Numbered from the stretch's first letter, positions 7,743-17,336 are shown. The stretch: 64,000 bases of DNA from Terrimonas_B sp041743125 (GCA_041743125.1 JBGTNK010000195.1:1-64000); one strand, 5' to 3'. Numbers and translations: made by a program. Notes: generated by a model not told the origin, from the sequence alone.

Positions 7743-10730
7743 ATGAGTAAAATTTATTTTTCAAACCGGTGCAGAAGAAGGTTTTTTGTTGTGATGCTGA
7801 TTTGTATCTGGTTCCTGATCCCTGGCGATGCATTTGCCCAAAAAATTATTAATGCAACGGTAAAAGATGCAAATACCGGTAATGTTTTGACAGGCGCCAC
7901 CATCAATCTGAAAGGCAGTATTACCAATACCCTTACGGATGCAAATGGAAACTTCACTATTACAGTGCCTGATAATAAAAGTAAGCTTGTTGTCAGCTAC
8001 GTAGGTTACATTCCGCAAGAAATAACTGTAGGTAATAATTCTTCTCTCGAAGTATCCTTATTACCCGAGGCTTCTGACCTGGGAGAAGTGGTAGTGGTGG
8101 GCTACGGAACACAAAATAAAAAAGATGTGACGGGCTCTGTAAAAACTTTGAAAAGCAATGAATTCAACAAGGGAATTATTAATTCACCTCAGCAGTTGCT
8201 CCAGGGAAAAGTAGCCGGCGTAAACGTTACTTCCGCAACTGGTGAACCAGGCGGTGCACTTGGTATAACGATCAGGGGACCGGGAGGCGTAAGAAGTGGA
8301 AGTACGCCATTGTTTGTTGTAGATGGTCTTCCATTGGATAATTCAAGCACTGGAGGGGGTGATCCTTTGAACTTTATAAACCCAGAGGACATAGAGTCTT
8401 TTGACGTATTAAAGGATGCTTCTGCCACGGCCATCTATGGTGCCCGCGGCGCCAACGGAGTAATTATTATCACTACAAAAAAGGGAAAAGCAGGTAGTTC
8501 GGTTCTGGCTCTGTCAGCAAACCTGGGCGTTTCTAACCTGGCGAATAAAATACCAGTTTTTACCGCAGACGAATTTCGCAGGGAAGTGCCGCGGATTGGT
8601 GGAGCATTAGATGACAAAGGTGGTTCTACTGACTGGCAGGATTTAGTAACCAGAACTGCCCTCACCCAGAATTATAACGTAACGCTAAGCGGCGGGGCAG
8701 ATAAATTAACTTATTATGCTTCCTTTGGTGCGCAACGCCAGGAAGGTATAATCAGGAATAATTCTTTGGACCGGTACACCGGAAGATTTAATGCCACTCA
8801 AAAATTCCTGGATGACAGGTTGGTCATTGAGGCCAACCTGAGTGTTGCCAATACAAAAAATGTAAGGCCACCCATTACGAGTATAATCGGTGAGTCGCTT
8901 GGTAACAACCCCACGTACCCGGCTTACGACGCCAATGGCAAACCGGCGATATACCAGAATGTTCTTAACAATCCATTGATCTATTTTGACCTGGATAAGG
9001 ATGTTGCAACTATTAACCGGTTCATCGGCAATATTTCTCCTTCCTTTAAAATAATAAAAGGATTGATCTACAAACTCAATTTTGGAATTGACAATTCCAA
9101 TGGTGTAAGGGATATTCAGGGTTTGTCAAGTAGCAGTCCTCCCCGGGATGGAAGATTAGATACATACCTCAATTACAACAGGAATACACTGATTGAAAAT
9201 TACCTTACTTATAACCTGGTTAAATCCATACATAATGTTTCAGTTCTGGCAGGACACTCCTTTCAGAAATTTAATATACAGGGTAGAAATTTTAGTATCA
9301 ATAAATTCCCCGTTGGTGGAGTTCAACCTATATATAATCCGGGTGTAGGGCAGGAACTGACATTAGTAAATAATCGTCCCGGTGGATATGCTATAGTAAA
9401 CGAGCAGCAATCATTTTTTGGAAGAGTAACTTATCAATACGACAGTAAGTACCTCGCTACAGTCAACTTCAGAGCCGACGGATCATCTAAGTTTGGAGAA
9501 AATAATAAGTATGGCTATTTCCCTTCCTTCTCCCTTGGCTGGAAAATTTCCGAAGAAGACTTCTTAAAAGGCTCCTCTGTTTTCAGCAATTTAAAATTGC
9601 GAGCAGGCTGGGGCAGAACCGGCAACCAGGAAATACCATCTAAAATTACCCAAGCCTTGTTTCAGTCAACCGGCGGAAGTTACCCGCTTTATCCTTCAGG
9701 TACATACCCTGTTAGCTATACTTACGTAAGGCTGGCTAATCCAAATATCCAGTGGGAGGTATCCGAACAAATGGATATCGGCTTGGACTTTGGTCTCCTG
9801 AATGGAGATTTGACGGGTACAATTGACTACTTCAACAAACAATCAACTAACATTCTTTTACAAGTTACTCCAGCTGATCCGGTTCAGCCTTCATCTGAAG
9901 TTTGGACAAATGTAAAAGACATGACTATTACCAATAAAGGACTGGAGTTTGATTTGAATTACCGGAAAACGATAAACAAGGACCTGGGTTTTGGTGTAGG
10001 TGGTAATATTACTTTCATCGACAACAACATTAAAAATTCACCTTACACCATCATACCTTCAGGTTCGGCACAGGGTTCTGGTTTAACGTCTGCCACCCTG
10101 AATGGTTATATTAATGGCCAGCCAATCGGCACATTCTATCTTCTTCAATATACGGGTATAGGTCCTGATAGTTTAAGTGCCTATCTGGATGCGGATAAGA
10201 ACGGTACAATATCGAACGACAAAGACAGAATAGCTCTAGGCACTGCGTTGCCAAATCGCCTGTACAGCTTTTATGGGAACATGAATTTTAAAGCTTTTGA
10301 CCTGGCCATAAATTTTAATGGTGTTTCCGGTAATAAAATTTATGATAATACGGCCAATACTCTTTTTTATAAAGCAAAACTGGCTAAGAGCAGCAATACA
10401 ACCAAAGATGCTGCCTTGAATTTAAATGAATCAAATAATAATGCGGCTCCCGTGAGCAGCAGGTTTTTGAAGAACGGAAGCTACCTGCGGTTGAATAACG
10501 TTTCATTGGGATATAGCTTTAATACGAAGGCTCTCAAAATAAGCAGGTGGGCTTCTGCTATCCGGTTATCGGTTACAGGACAGAATTTATTTGTGATAAC
10601 TGATTATGATGGATATGATCCGGAAGTTAATATTGACAGGAACATAGGAAGCGTTAGCTCTTATGGAATTGATTATTTGAGTTATCCCAAAGCCAGGTCA
10701 TTCATTTTTGGTATAAATGTATCATTCTAA
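7743..10730 (+). CDS. SusC/RagA-type TonB-linked outer-membrane transporter
   Basis: The 995-residue protein has a signal sequence ending in AFAQ, then a carboxypeptidase-regulatory-like repeat (about 35-110; TGATINLKGS, TLTDANGNFT). The SusC signature GEVVVVGYGTQ follows, then a plug domain (QQLLQGKVAGV, IRGPGGVRSG, FDVLKDASATAIYGARGA) and a C-terminal beta-barrel ending in an aromatic residue (NVSF). It forms the barrel under a SusD lid and moves oligomers or ligands across the outer membrane using TonB energy. The susD gene starts 13 bases downstream. The position next to MIOX suggests the cargo is inositol-related, but the specificity cannot be read. Confidence 0.95.
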   Translation: MSKIYFSNRCRRRFFVVMLICIWFLIPGDAFAQKIINATVKDANTGNVLTGATINLKGSITNTLTDANGNFTITVPDNKSKLVVSYVGYIPQEITVGNNSSLEVSLLPEASDLGEVVVVGYGTQNKKDVTGSVKTLKSNEFNKGIINSPQQLLQGKVAGVNVTSATGEPGGALGITIRGPGGVRSGSTPLFVVDGLPLDNSSTGGGDPLNFINPEDIESFDVLKDASATAIYGARGANGVIIITTKKGKAGSSVLALSANLGVSNLANKIPVFTADEFRREVPRIGGALDDKGGSTDWQDLVTRTALTQNYNVTLSGGADKLTYYASFGAQRQEGIIRNNSLDRYTGRFNATQKFLDDRLVIEANLSVANTKNVRPPITSIIGESLGNNPTYPAYDANGKPAIYQNVLNNPLIYFDLDKDVATINRFIGNISPSFKIIKGLIYKLNFGIDNSNGVRDIQGLSSSSPPRDGRLDTYLNYNRNTLIENYLTYNLVKSIHNVSVLAGHSFQKFNIQGRNFSINKFPVGGVQPIYNPGVGQELTLVNNRPGGYAIVNEQQSFFGRVTYQYDSKYLATVNFRADGSSKFGENNKYGYFPSFSLGWKISEEDFLKGSSVFSNLKLRAGWGRTGNQEIPSKITQALFQSTGGSYPLYPSGTYPVSYTYVRLANPNIQWEVSEQMDIGLDFGLLNGDLTGTIDYFNKQSTNILLQVTPADPVQPSSEVWTNVKDMTITNKGLEFDLNYRKTINKDLGFGVGGNITFIDNNIKNSPYTIIPSGSAQGSGLTSATLNGYINGQPIGTFYLLQYTGIGPDSLSAYLDADKNGTISNDKDRIALGTALPNRLYSFYGNMNFKAFDLAINFNGVSGNKIYDNTANTLFYKAKLAKSSNTTKDAALNLNESNNNAAPVSSRFLKNGSYLRLNNVSLGYSFNTKALKISRWASAIRLSVTGQNLFVITDYDGYDPEVNIDRNIGSVSSYGIDYLSYPKARSFIFGINVSF

Positions 10731-10743
10731 AAAAAAGAAGAAA

Positions 10744-12438
10744 ATGAAAAAGAAAATATTATATAGCTTCTTCCTTTTTGGATGCATTGCTTTACTGCAA
10801 AGCTGTACAAAATTAAATGAAGAAATTTTGGATGAGTCGTCAGTAACGGGACTTACGGATAAACAACTTGCTGAGGGCACTGTAGCTCCTGTATATGCCG
10901 TGCTTCCCACGATTTTTCAGCATACCCAATATTTTGCTTTACAGGAGATTTCAACCGACGAAGCGATCCTTCCTTACCGGGGTGGTACAGACTGGGGAGA
11001 TAACGGTATCTATGTTTCACTACATAAGCATGAAACAACCAGTGGCGACCCTAACGTAAGAAATACCTGGAATAATATCGTACTGGGTTTATCAAGATCT
11101 GTAACTGCCATCGGTTCGTTGGGTAGCAACAAAGACCCCAATGCCAGGATTTTCCTGGCTGAGGCAAGAGGCATGAGAGCTTACTATTCTATGCTCACAC
11201 TGGACCTTTTTGGGGTGGTGTTTGTAAAAGATGATCCCAGTGGTATTTCAAAAGTTATCAGGGGCGATGAAGCTGTAGAATATATTAAAACGGAGTTATT
11301 GGCTATAGAACCTGTTCTTGACAACACCACTGGGCCCGGTCGCATAACCAAAGCGGCTGTATGGGGATTGCTTGCCAGGCTTCATCTGAATGCAGCAGTT
11401 TACAGAGACCGGTATGCAGCCAGCTTTACTTTCAAGAATGAGGATATGGATAAAGTAATTGAATACACCGACAAGATCATTACTTCGGGTCAATTTGTAC
11501 TGGCACCTGATTACTTTTCAATATTCAACGATAACAATCATACCAACAAAGAATTGATCTTTGCTATTGATCAGCGGGCCGACCTGAATGGACATAACCG
11601 GATGGCCTATTTCTCTTTGTCAGGTGACCAGTTTCCATTGCCGGCATATACCGGGGCCAATGGAACTGATGGTCCGGCTATTACTCCTGATTTTTATCAA
11701 ACATGGGTTGCTGCAAATGCACCATTGGATCCGGCGGCGGCCGACCCCCGTTTTTTCAAACAAAACTTATCCGTATATACCAACCCGGCAGATTCCTGTG
11801 TTGATGCGGCAGCCTTTCATATTAACCGCGGCATATTGCGGGGTCAGCAGTATGGGCTAACAAAAAACCCTGATGGTTCATTTAAAAAATGCACTGATGG
11901 CAAAATGAAAGTGAGCAAGCTTTTTAATGCTACCCGGTCCCGGCCCGATTTGCCCGTTGATTTTACTGAGTTTATTGATTTCACAGTGGCAGGTAGTAAT
12001 TACAATACAGGATACCGCGTAGAGAAATATGAATTTAGCCGGGGCTCGGTGAGCGGTAGAAATTTTGGTGAGCATGATATAATTATTCTTCGTCTTGCCG
12101 ATGTTTACTTGATGAGAGCGGAAGCTAAATTAAGAAAAGGTGGAGGAGAAGCCGCTGCATTAGCAGATGTAAACATCATAAGAGCAGCCCGAACCGCTAC
12201 TATACCTGCAGCCCCTTTACTTACGATGTCACTTGATCTTTTGTATCGTGAGAGGGGTTTTGAATTATATTGGGAACATCAGCGCCGTACCGATATGATC
12301 CGCTTTGGAAAATATGAAGGAACATGGACAGAAAAAAATAATGCGGATAAGCAAAAGAGAGTGTTCCCTATTCCGCAAACGGCCATTGACGGAGCATCAA
12401 ACTTACCCGGTTATTTAGTACAGAACACGGGATATTAA
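10744..12438 (+). CDS. SusD/RagB-type surface nutrient-binding lipoprotein
   Basis: I place the start at ATG 10744, because it gives MKKKILYSFFLFGCIALLQSC with a lipobox; an upstream in-frame ATG at 10717 would overlap the susC end and add a Lys-rich tail. The 564-residue protein shows SusD features: the N-terminal lipidated Cys, TPR-like helices (RGMRAYYSMLTLDLFGVV, AAVWGLLARLHLNAAVY) and the C-terminal block with IILRLADVYLMRAEAKLR and LDLLYRERGFELYWEHQRR. It caps the SusC barrel and captures ligand at the cell surface. A strong terminator follows, so the unit ends here. Confidence 0.95.
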   Translation: MKKKILYSFFLFGCIALLQSCTKLNEEILDESSVTGLTDKQLAEGTVAPVYAVLPTIFQHTQYFALQEISTDEAILPYRGGTDWGDNGIYVSLHKHETTSGDPNVRNTWNNIVLGLSRSVTAIGSLGSNKDPNARIFLAEARGMRAYYSMLTLDLFGVVFVKDDPSGISKVIRGDEAVEYIKTELLAIEPVLDNTTGPGRITKAAVWGLLARLHLNAAVYRDRYAASFTFKNEDMDKVIEYTDKIITSGQFVLAPDYFSIFNDNNHTNKELIFAIDQRADLNGHNRMAYFSLSGDQFPLPAYTGANGTDGPAITPDFYQTWVAANAPLDPAAADPRFFKQNLSVYTNPADSCVDAAAFHINRGILRGQQYGLTKNPDGSFKKCTDGKMKVSKLFNATRSRPDLPVDFTEFIDFTVAGSNYNTGYRVEKYEFSRGSVSGRNFGEHDIIILRLADVYLMRAEAKLRKGGGEAAALADVNIIRAARTATIPAAPLLTMSLDLLYRERGFELYWEHQRRTDMIRFGKYEGTWTEKNNADKQKRVFPIPQTAIDGASNLPGYLVQNTGY

Positions 12439-12455
12439 AGAAGTAATATTTTGTG

Positions 12456-12499
12456 AACAGGGCTATTCCTAATTTAATGGATAGCCCTGTTTTGTTTTT
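12456..12499 (+). terminator. Rho-independent terminator after susD
   Basis: AACAGGGCTAT (12456-12466) pairs perfectly with ATAGCCCTGTT (12481-12491) and is followed by a T-rich run. It lies 18 bases after the susD stop. Confidence 0.85.
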
Positions 12500-12773
12500 G
12501 TGAACAAATTGAATTTTCCATTGAACCCGGCAGGCTCTCAAAGTTTCAAAGTGATTCACAAAAATATTTTCCCAATTTAACAATCATGCCAACCTAAGAA
12601 TGAAATTAAAGTAATGGCATCTTCTCAGAAGTGTATCGTAAAATAATGTAGATTTAAACAATAGTTCTTTAATAGCATTTATTTACCAGGTAACGAAAGA
12701 AATGGAGAGATGAAGGATTGAAAGAATGGGCGAATCGGAAATCCAGAGTTACAAACCACTAAATTTTATTTTT
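12500..12773. other. Intergenic region before the branching-enzyme gene
   Basis: AT-rich sequence with no gene that I can support. It should hold the promoter of the branching-enzyme gene, but no clear TAnnTTTG box at a suitable place was found. Confidence 0.4.
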
Positions 12774-14786
12774 ATGACTCAGGTTGAAAAATTAGCCATT
12801 ATTAAAGAAGACCCCTGGTTGGATCCATACAGCCAGGATGTTCAGGATCGGCTGGAAAGGTATAATAGGGTCCGCAAAGAAATTGAAGGGGTTGCCGGTA
12901 GCCTGCTCAATTTTGCAACTGCCCATCATTATTATGGGATCAATTTCGATGCGGAAAGAAATGGATGGGTTTACCGGGAATGGGCGCCCCAGGCACAGCA
13001 ATTGTTCTTAACAGGTGATTTCAACCAATGGAACCGGACCACCCACAAACTGGAAAGAAATATCCATAACGATTGGGAGATTTTTCTTCCTTACGAAGAA
13101 TATAAAGATAGCTTTATCCATGGCAGCAAGGTGAAGGTAAATATACATGGCGCCAACGGATCAATAGACCGGATTCCTGCCTATATCAGGCTTGTAATTC
13201 AGGATACTGAAACGCATGATTTTTCGGGCCAACTATGGTTTCCCGACCCGTTTAAGTGGACAGATAATGATTTTCAAATTGCAGATACTTCTCAGCGCCC
13301 CGTCATTTATGAATGCCATGTAGGAATGGCCCAGGAGTTTGAAGGCGTAGGAACCTACCGGGAATTTGCTGATAACATCTTATCAAGGATCAAAGAAGGT
13401 GGATACAATTGTGTTCAAATGATGGCAATAATGGAACATCCTTATTACGGATCATTTGGTTACCATGTTTCAAATTTTTTCGCTCCTACATCAAGGTTTG
13501 GAACCCCGGACGATCTTAAATATTTAGTCAACAAAGGCCATAGCATGGGTCTCACCATGATCATGGATATTGTTCATTCCCACGCTGTAAAAAACCAGGC
13601 TGAAGGGCTTAATGAGTTTGATGGTTCGGATGGTCAGTATTTCCATCCCGGTCCTCGGGGTTATCATGAAGGGTGGGATTCCAAATTGTTTGATTATGGT
13701 AAATGGGAAGTGAAAAAGTTTCTTTTATCAAACGTAAGATATTGGTTGGAAGAATTTCACTTTGATGGATATAGGTTTGATGGGGTCACCTCCATGCTTT
13801 ATTTTCATCATGGCCATACATCATTTGATCACTATGATAAGTACTTTAAAGTAGACGTGGATTGGGATGCGGTAACCTACCTTCAACTGGCCAATGCCGT
13901 TATTCATGAATTTAAAATGAATGCTATTTCCATTGCAGAGGATGTTAGCGGAATGCCTGGATTATGCAGAGCCCCTGAGGAAGGAGGCCTTGGATTCGAT
14001 TTCCGGTTAGGTATGGGAATACCTGATTACTGGATCAAAATATTAAAAGAAAGAACAGATGAAGAATGGAGTATGTATGAGATCTGGGATATGTTAACAA
14101 ACAGGCGTCATAACGAAAAGACCATCGCATATGCAGAATCCCACGACCAGGCCCTGGTAGGAGATAAGACTATTGCATTCTGGCTAATGGACAAGGAAAT
14201 GTATTTTAAAATGCATGTAGATGATCCCGATTTGGTTATTGACCGCGGGATTGCGCTTCATAAAATGCTACGATTGATCACCATCAGTTTGGGAGGAGAA
14301 GGTTATTTGAATTTTATAGGAAATGAATTTGGCCATCCGGAATGGGTAGATTTTCCCCGGGAAGGTAATAACTGGAGTTATCAATATGCCAGGAGGCAAT
14401 GGTCCCTGGTAGACAGGGGCGACCTTAAATATAAATACCTGGCTAATTGGGACAAAGCCATGATCCATCTCATAAAGGAAAATAATATCCTGGCACCGGG
14501 ACGAGCAAACCAAATTAATATGGATAGTGACAACAAGGTGATCATTTTCGAAAAAAATAACCTTGTATTCCTTTTTAATTTCAGTACCAGCCATTCTATA
14601 TTCGGATATAAATTCAGAGTACCTGAAAAAGGAAATTATCGAGTCATCCTGAATTCAGACAAAAGAGAATTTGGGGGATTTGACCGGGTGGATGATAGTA
14701 TAGATTATCCTACGGATGAAAATCAAAACCTGAGCATTTATCTTACCAATAGAACATCCCTGGTATTGAGAAAAAATCAGTGGTAA
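12774..14786 (+). CDS. 1,4-alpha-glucan (glycogen) branching enzyme, eukaryotic-type GH13
   Basis: The start chosen is ATG 12774 (MTQVEKLAII), 670 residues; an upstream in-frame ATG at 12726 adds 16 residues of non-family sequence. A CBM48-like module (about 55-150; YREWAPQAQQLFLTGDFNQW) precedes a GH13 barrel. The nucleophile is Asp336 in GYRFDGVTSM, the acid/base Glu389 in SIAEDVSGMPG, and the transition-state Asp458 in ESHDQALVGD. The spacing and phrases such as YECHVGMAQEFEGVGTYREF fit the GH13_8 group of eukaryotic branching enzymes rather than the usual bacterial GlgB. It makes alpha-1,6 branches in glycogen. Another alpha-glucan gene, a phosphorylase, lies at 58.3 kb. Confidence 0.93.
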   Translation: MTQVEKLAIIKEDPWLDPYSQDVQDRLERYNRVRKEIEGVAGSLLNFATAHHYYGINFDAERNGWVYREWAPQAQQLFLTGDFNQWNRTTHKLERNIHNDWEIFLPYEEYKDSFIHGSKVKVNIHGANGSIDRIPAYIRLVIQDTETHDFSGQLWFPDPFKWTDNDFQIADTSQRPVIYECHVGMAQEFEGVGTYREFADNILSRIKEGGYNCVQMMAIMEHPYYGSFGYHVSNFFAPTSRFGTPDDLKYLVNKGHSMGLTMIMDIVHSHAVKNQAEGLNEFDGSDGQYFHPGPRGYHEGWDSKLFDYGKWEVKKFLLSNVRYWLEEFHFDGYRFDGVTSMLYFHHGHTSFDHYDKYFKVDVDWDAVTYLQLANAVIHEFKMNAISIAEDVSGMPGLCRAPEEGGLGFDFRLGMGIPDYWIKILKERTDEEWSMYEIWDMLTNRRHNEKTIAYAESHDQALVGDKTIAFWLMDKEMYFKMHVDDPDLVIDRGIALHKMLRLITISLGGEGYLNFIGNEFGHPEWVDFPREGNNWSYQYARRQWSLVDRGDLKYKYLANWDKAMIHLIKENNILAPGRANQINMDSDNKVIIFEKNNLVFLFNFSTSHSIFGYKFRVPEKGNYRVILNSDKREFGGFDRVDDSIDYPTDENQNLSIYLTNRTSLVLRKNQW

Positions 14787-14903
14787 AACCGCAGATATCT
14801 TTTAAAAATGTATTGAAAGTTTAGTTTGGTTATTCCTGCAGGCATAGCAGCCCGGAAATTTCTCTAATGGAAGTACGCAGATCTGGTTAATTATGTATGG
14901 CCT

Positions 14904-15455
14904 TTACAATAATTGGGCTACCATGTATTCTTTATAAGTACCTGCTTCAACACCTTTTCTATCTTTTAATTCGCGGGACAGGTTATGGAGGTCGTCTTCT
15001 GAAACAAAAAATTCAAGAACATAACCAAATAAACAACTTTCATAATAGGGCTGATAAATATTTATTTTAGTATAACCGGGTAGTGCCATATAATAATCTA
15101 AATCATATTCTTCATGGCTTACAAAGGCAATTAGCTTTTTAATTCCGGCTTCTTTATTTACTTTCCTGCTTGCAGTTTGTAATAGCGTATATCCTCCTAT
15201 TTGCACCACCTTTACGTTATGTTCAGGAAAATGTTCTGAACGGGCTTCATTCATAAAAGAAAAAAGAAAATCCTGGTTTTGCCATTCATGCTGCGACAAA
15301 TACTGATACTTGGTTTTTGTTCCCACCTGTTGTTGCAATGCAGATTCGGGGCTATGCAATAATTTGGAGGCATATCGTTCCCATTTGGGGGCAAATTCAT
15401 CAGCCTCAAGACTGGTTACAAAACATACAAACTGAACTATGGTAGATTTTTTCAT
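14904..15455 (-). CDS. Hypothetical cytoplasmic protein
   Basis: A 183-residue protein without signal peptide or membrane segment (MKKSTIVQFVCFVTSLEADE). The alternation of strand-like and helix-like stretches, with VQFVCFVTSLE near the start and YVLEFFVSEDDLHNLSREL near the end, could fit a duplicated ferredoxin-like (dimeric alpha/beta barrel) fold, but I do not recognise the family. It lies 51 bases downstream of the fasciclin gene on the same strand and may be co-transcribed with it. Confidence 0.7.
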   Translation of the reverse strand: MKKSTIVQFVCFVTSLEADEFAPKWERYASKLLHSPESALQQQVGTKTKYQYLSQHEWQNQDFLFSFMNEARSEHFPEHNVKVVQIGGYTLLQTASRKVNKEAGIKKLIAFVSHEEYDLDYYMALPGYTKINIYQPYYESCLFGYVLEFFVSEDDLHNLSRELKDRKGVEAGTYKEYMVAQLL

Positions 15456-15506
15456 TTTTTGCTACTTTTAAAATATAAGAAAGTGATCAGAGGCGGGCTA
15501 ATGCAA

Positions 15507-15926
15507 TTATTCTTGGGGAATGTTAACTGCATTAACGGAATGTATAACACCATTGGAACCCTGTTTATCCCGGGCTAAAATCATAGCACCATTTATGTGA
15601 ACTTCTCCGTCTTTTACAATTACACTTACCTCTTTACCATTTACTGTTTGTAGCTTCTGGCCATCCCTGAAATCTTTTAATAACTTTTTTCCTTTAAGAA
15701 TATGATAGGAGAGAATGTCAGAAAGTTTATTATTCTTACCCGATTGATTAACCAGGTCATCGAAACTGTCGGGAGATGCGATATTTCCAAATGCCAGGTT
15801 GACCGGAGCTAAAATAGTAAATGGGCCAATGCCGTTCAACGTATCCTCCAAATTTGTTGCTTTAATTCCTTTTATCAGTGTACTCAAATTCCTGTCAGCA
15901 GAAGCAATTTGTAAGATAGTCGACAT
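15507..15926 (-). CDS. Fasciclin (FAS1) domain protein
   Basis: The 139-residue protein is a single FAS1 domain. It shows the H1 and H2 boxes: GPFTILAPVNLAFGN near 33-48 and NGVIHSVNAVNIPQ at the end, with YHILKGKKL between. FAS1 domains mediate adhesion or carbohydrate/protein binding outside the cell. No signal peptide is visible at this start, and no earlier start adds one, which is odd for this family; export could use another route, or the protein may be cytoplasmic. Confidence 0.88.
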   Translation of the reverse strand: MSTILQIASADRNLSTLIKGIKATNLEDTLNGIGPFTILAPVNLAFGNIASPDSFDDLVNQSGKNNKLSDILSYHILKGKKLLKDFRDGQKLQTVNGKEVSVIVKDGEVHINGAMILARDKQGSNGVIHSVNAVNIPQE

Positions 15927-16370
15927 AATTATGCGGGATTTTATTGCAGATAGAATGATCTGCAGAGTATGTAATGTACCTCTTATTTATCGCAAATGAG
16001 GTTTTAATAGTTGTTCCCTTCGGATGAATGACTGCAGTTAGCAGGATCTCTTAAAATGCAAGAAATTCTTCTTAAACTTTTTGAAACATGGATTGATTAA
16101 AATTATGCTCCTCCTGTCTTTTAACAAACTAATAGTGCTGTTATTTATGTTTTTCAAATAAAAATTGATCCTGTTTTGGATTGAATTATTTGGTTTTATT
16201 GCATGGGGCCTAGCTTAATAGAATTCAGATTTTATTTTTCGACTTTACAAAAAGATATTCATCCTTGATAATCTTTGAAGCGGTAATCCACCGGCAGCAG
16301 GTCAAAACATACGGGGCATGATAGTTGGTGTTCGGTAGTATCGTTATTCATCAATAGTGATTTATTTGTT
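15927..16370. other. Intergenic region between the fasciclin and desaturase genes
   Basis: Mostly AT-rich sequence without a supported gene, apart from a possible 30-codon reverse frame at 16259-16351 (separate entry). It must carry divergent promoters for the fasciclin and desaturase genes. No hairpin terminator or repeat was recognised. Confidence 0.4.
16259..16351 (-). CDS. Possible 30-residue small protein with a Cys-Pro-x-Cys motif
   Basis: A complete ATG-to-TGA frame encodes a 30-residue peptide beginning MNNDTTEHQLSCPVCFDLLP and ending DYRFKDYQG. The CPVC pair resembles half of a zinc-ribbon or zinc-knuckle. It is divergent from the desaturase gene, 19 bases from its start. Its amino-acid composition looks more protein-like than random AT-rich sequence, but it is short and I do not know a family. 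It is listed as a candidate only. Confidence 0.3.
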   Translation of the reverse strand: MNNDTTEHQLSCPVCFDLLPVDYRFKDYQG

Positions 16371-17150
16371 ATGTTAATTATTTTGTTCTTTTTAATAGCT
16401 CATTGGTATTCTTCTCTTTTTATGCAAACTTTTCTTCAGCACCGTTATGCTGCTCATGGTGCTTTTAGTATGAATAAATTCTGGGAACGCTTCTTTTACC
16501 TGGTAGCCTATATTACTCAGGGTTCTTCATATGTAAGTCCAAGGTCTTATGGTATTATGCATCGTATGCATCATGCCTATACAGATACGGATAAGGATCC
16601 GCACTCACCAAAGTATGACACTAACTTGTTTATGATGATGTGGAGGGCAAGGCAGGTAAATAATAATATTTACAGGGGAAAACAGGAAATTGAACCCCGG
16701 TTTTTAAAGAACCTGCCTGACTGGCCTTTTTTGGATAAAATAGCTCATTCGGCTTTATCCAGGATAATGTGGGGTGTATTATATGTTTTATTTTATGTCG
16801 CCTTTGCTCCATCAGGTTGGTGGTTTTTATTGTTGCCCGTTCATCTTTTAATGATTCCTGTGCAGGGAGTGATCATTAACTGGTTTGCTCATAAATACGG
16901 ATCTGTTAATTTCAGAGTGAAGAATACCTCTACTAACCTTTTCAAAGTGGACCTGCTGATGATGGGCGAAGCATACCATAACAATCATCATAAGAATCCA
17001 TCTTCTACCAATTTTGGATTTCGCTGGTATGAACTGGATCCTACCTACTTTATTATGCGGTTTTTAAACTTTGTAAAGGTCATTCGCATTCATAATCTTT
17101 CGCCCAGGTTTGTCCCGGTGCAGGTATTGGAACAGTCAGATCAACATTGA
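16371..17150 (+). CDS. Membrane fatty-acid desaturase (acyl-CoA desaturase family)
   Basis: The 259-residue integral membrane protein contains the histidine boxes of the di-iron desaturases: HRYAAH near residue 24, HRMHH near 64 and HNNHH near 205. Hydrophobic pairs flank them (MLIILFFLIAHWYSSLF and LLLPVHLLMIPV). These enzymes insert a double bond in an acyl-CoA or acyl lipid, usually at delta-9. It is shorter than the common form of about 300 or more residues because it starts almost directly at the first histidine box, with little N-terminal extension; the ATG at 16371 is the only suitable start. Confidence 0.87.
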   Translation: MLIILFFLIAHWYSSLFMQTFLQHRYAAHGAFSMNKFWERFFYLVAYITQGSSYVSPRSYGIMHRMHHAYTDTDKDPHSPKYDTNLFMMMWRARQVNNNIYRGKQEIEPRFLKNLPDWPFLDKIAHSALSRIMWGVLYVLFYVAFAPSGWWFLLLPVHLLMIPVQGVIINWFAHKYGSVNFRVKNTSTNLFKVDLLMMGEAYHNNHHKNPSSTNFGFRWYELDPTYFIMRFLNFVKVIRIHNLSPRFVPVQVLEQSDQH

Positions 17151-17336
17151 TTGCGGGTTGATTTCCCATCCATCGCCTACTACCAGTAGGGATAAAAACT
17201 GTTACTCTTTTTCCCAATTTAATACTGGCAAAGGTGGTTACATTCATTGACCATTCACCATGCCGTTTAAGGTCAAAATGATTCTTTACTTTATTAAGAA
17301 GGCTATACCACTGCAAACATAATACTCCCTCTTCCT

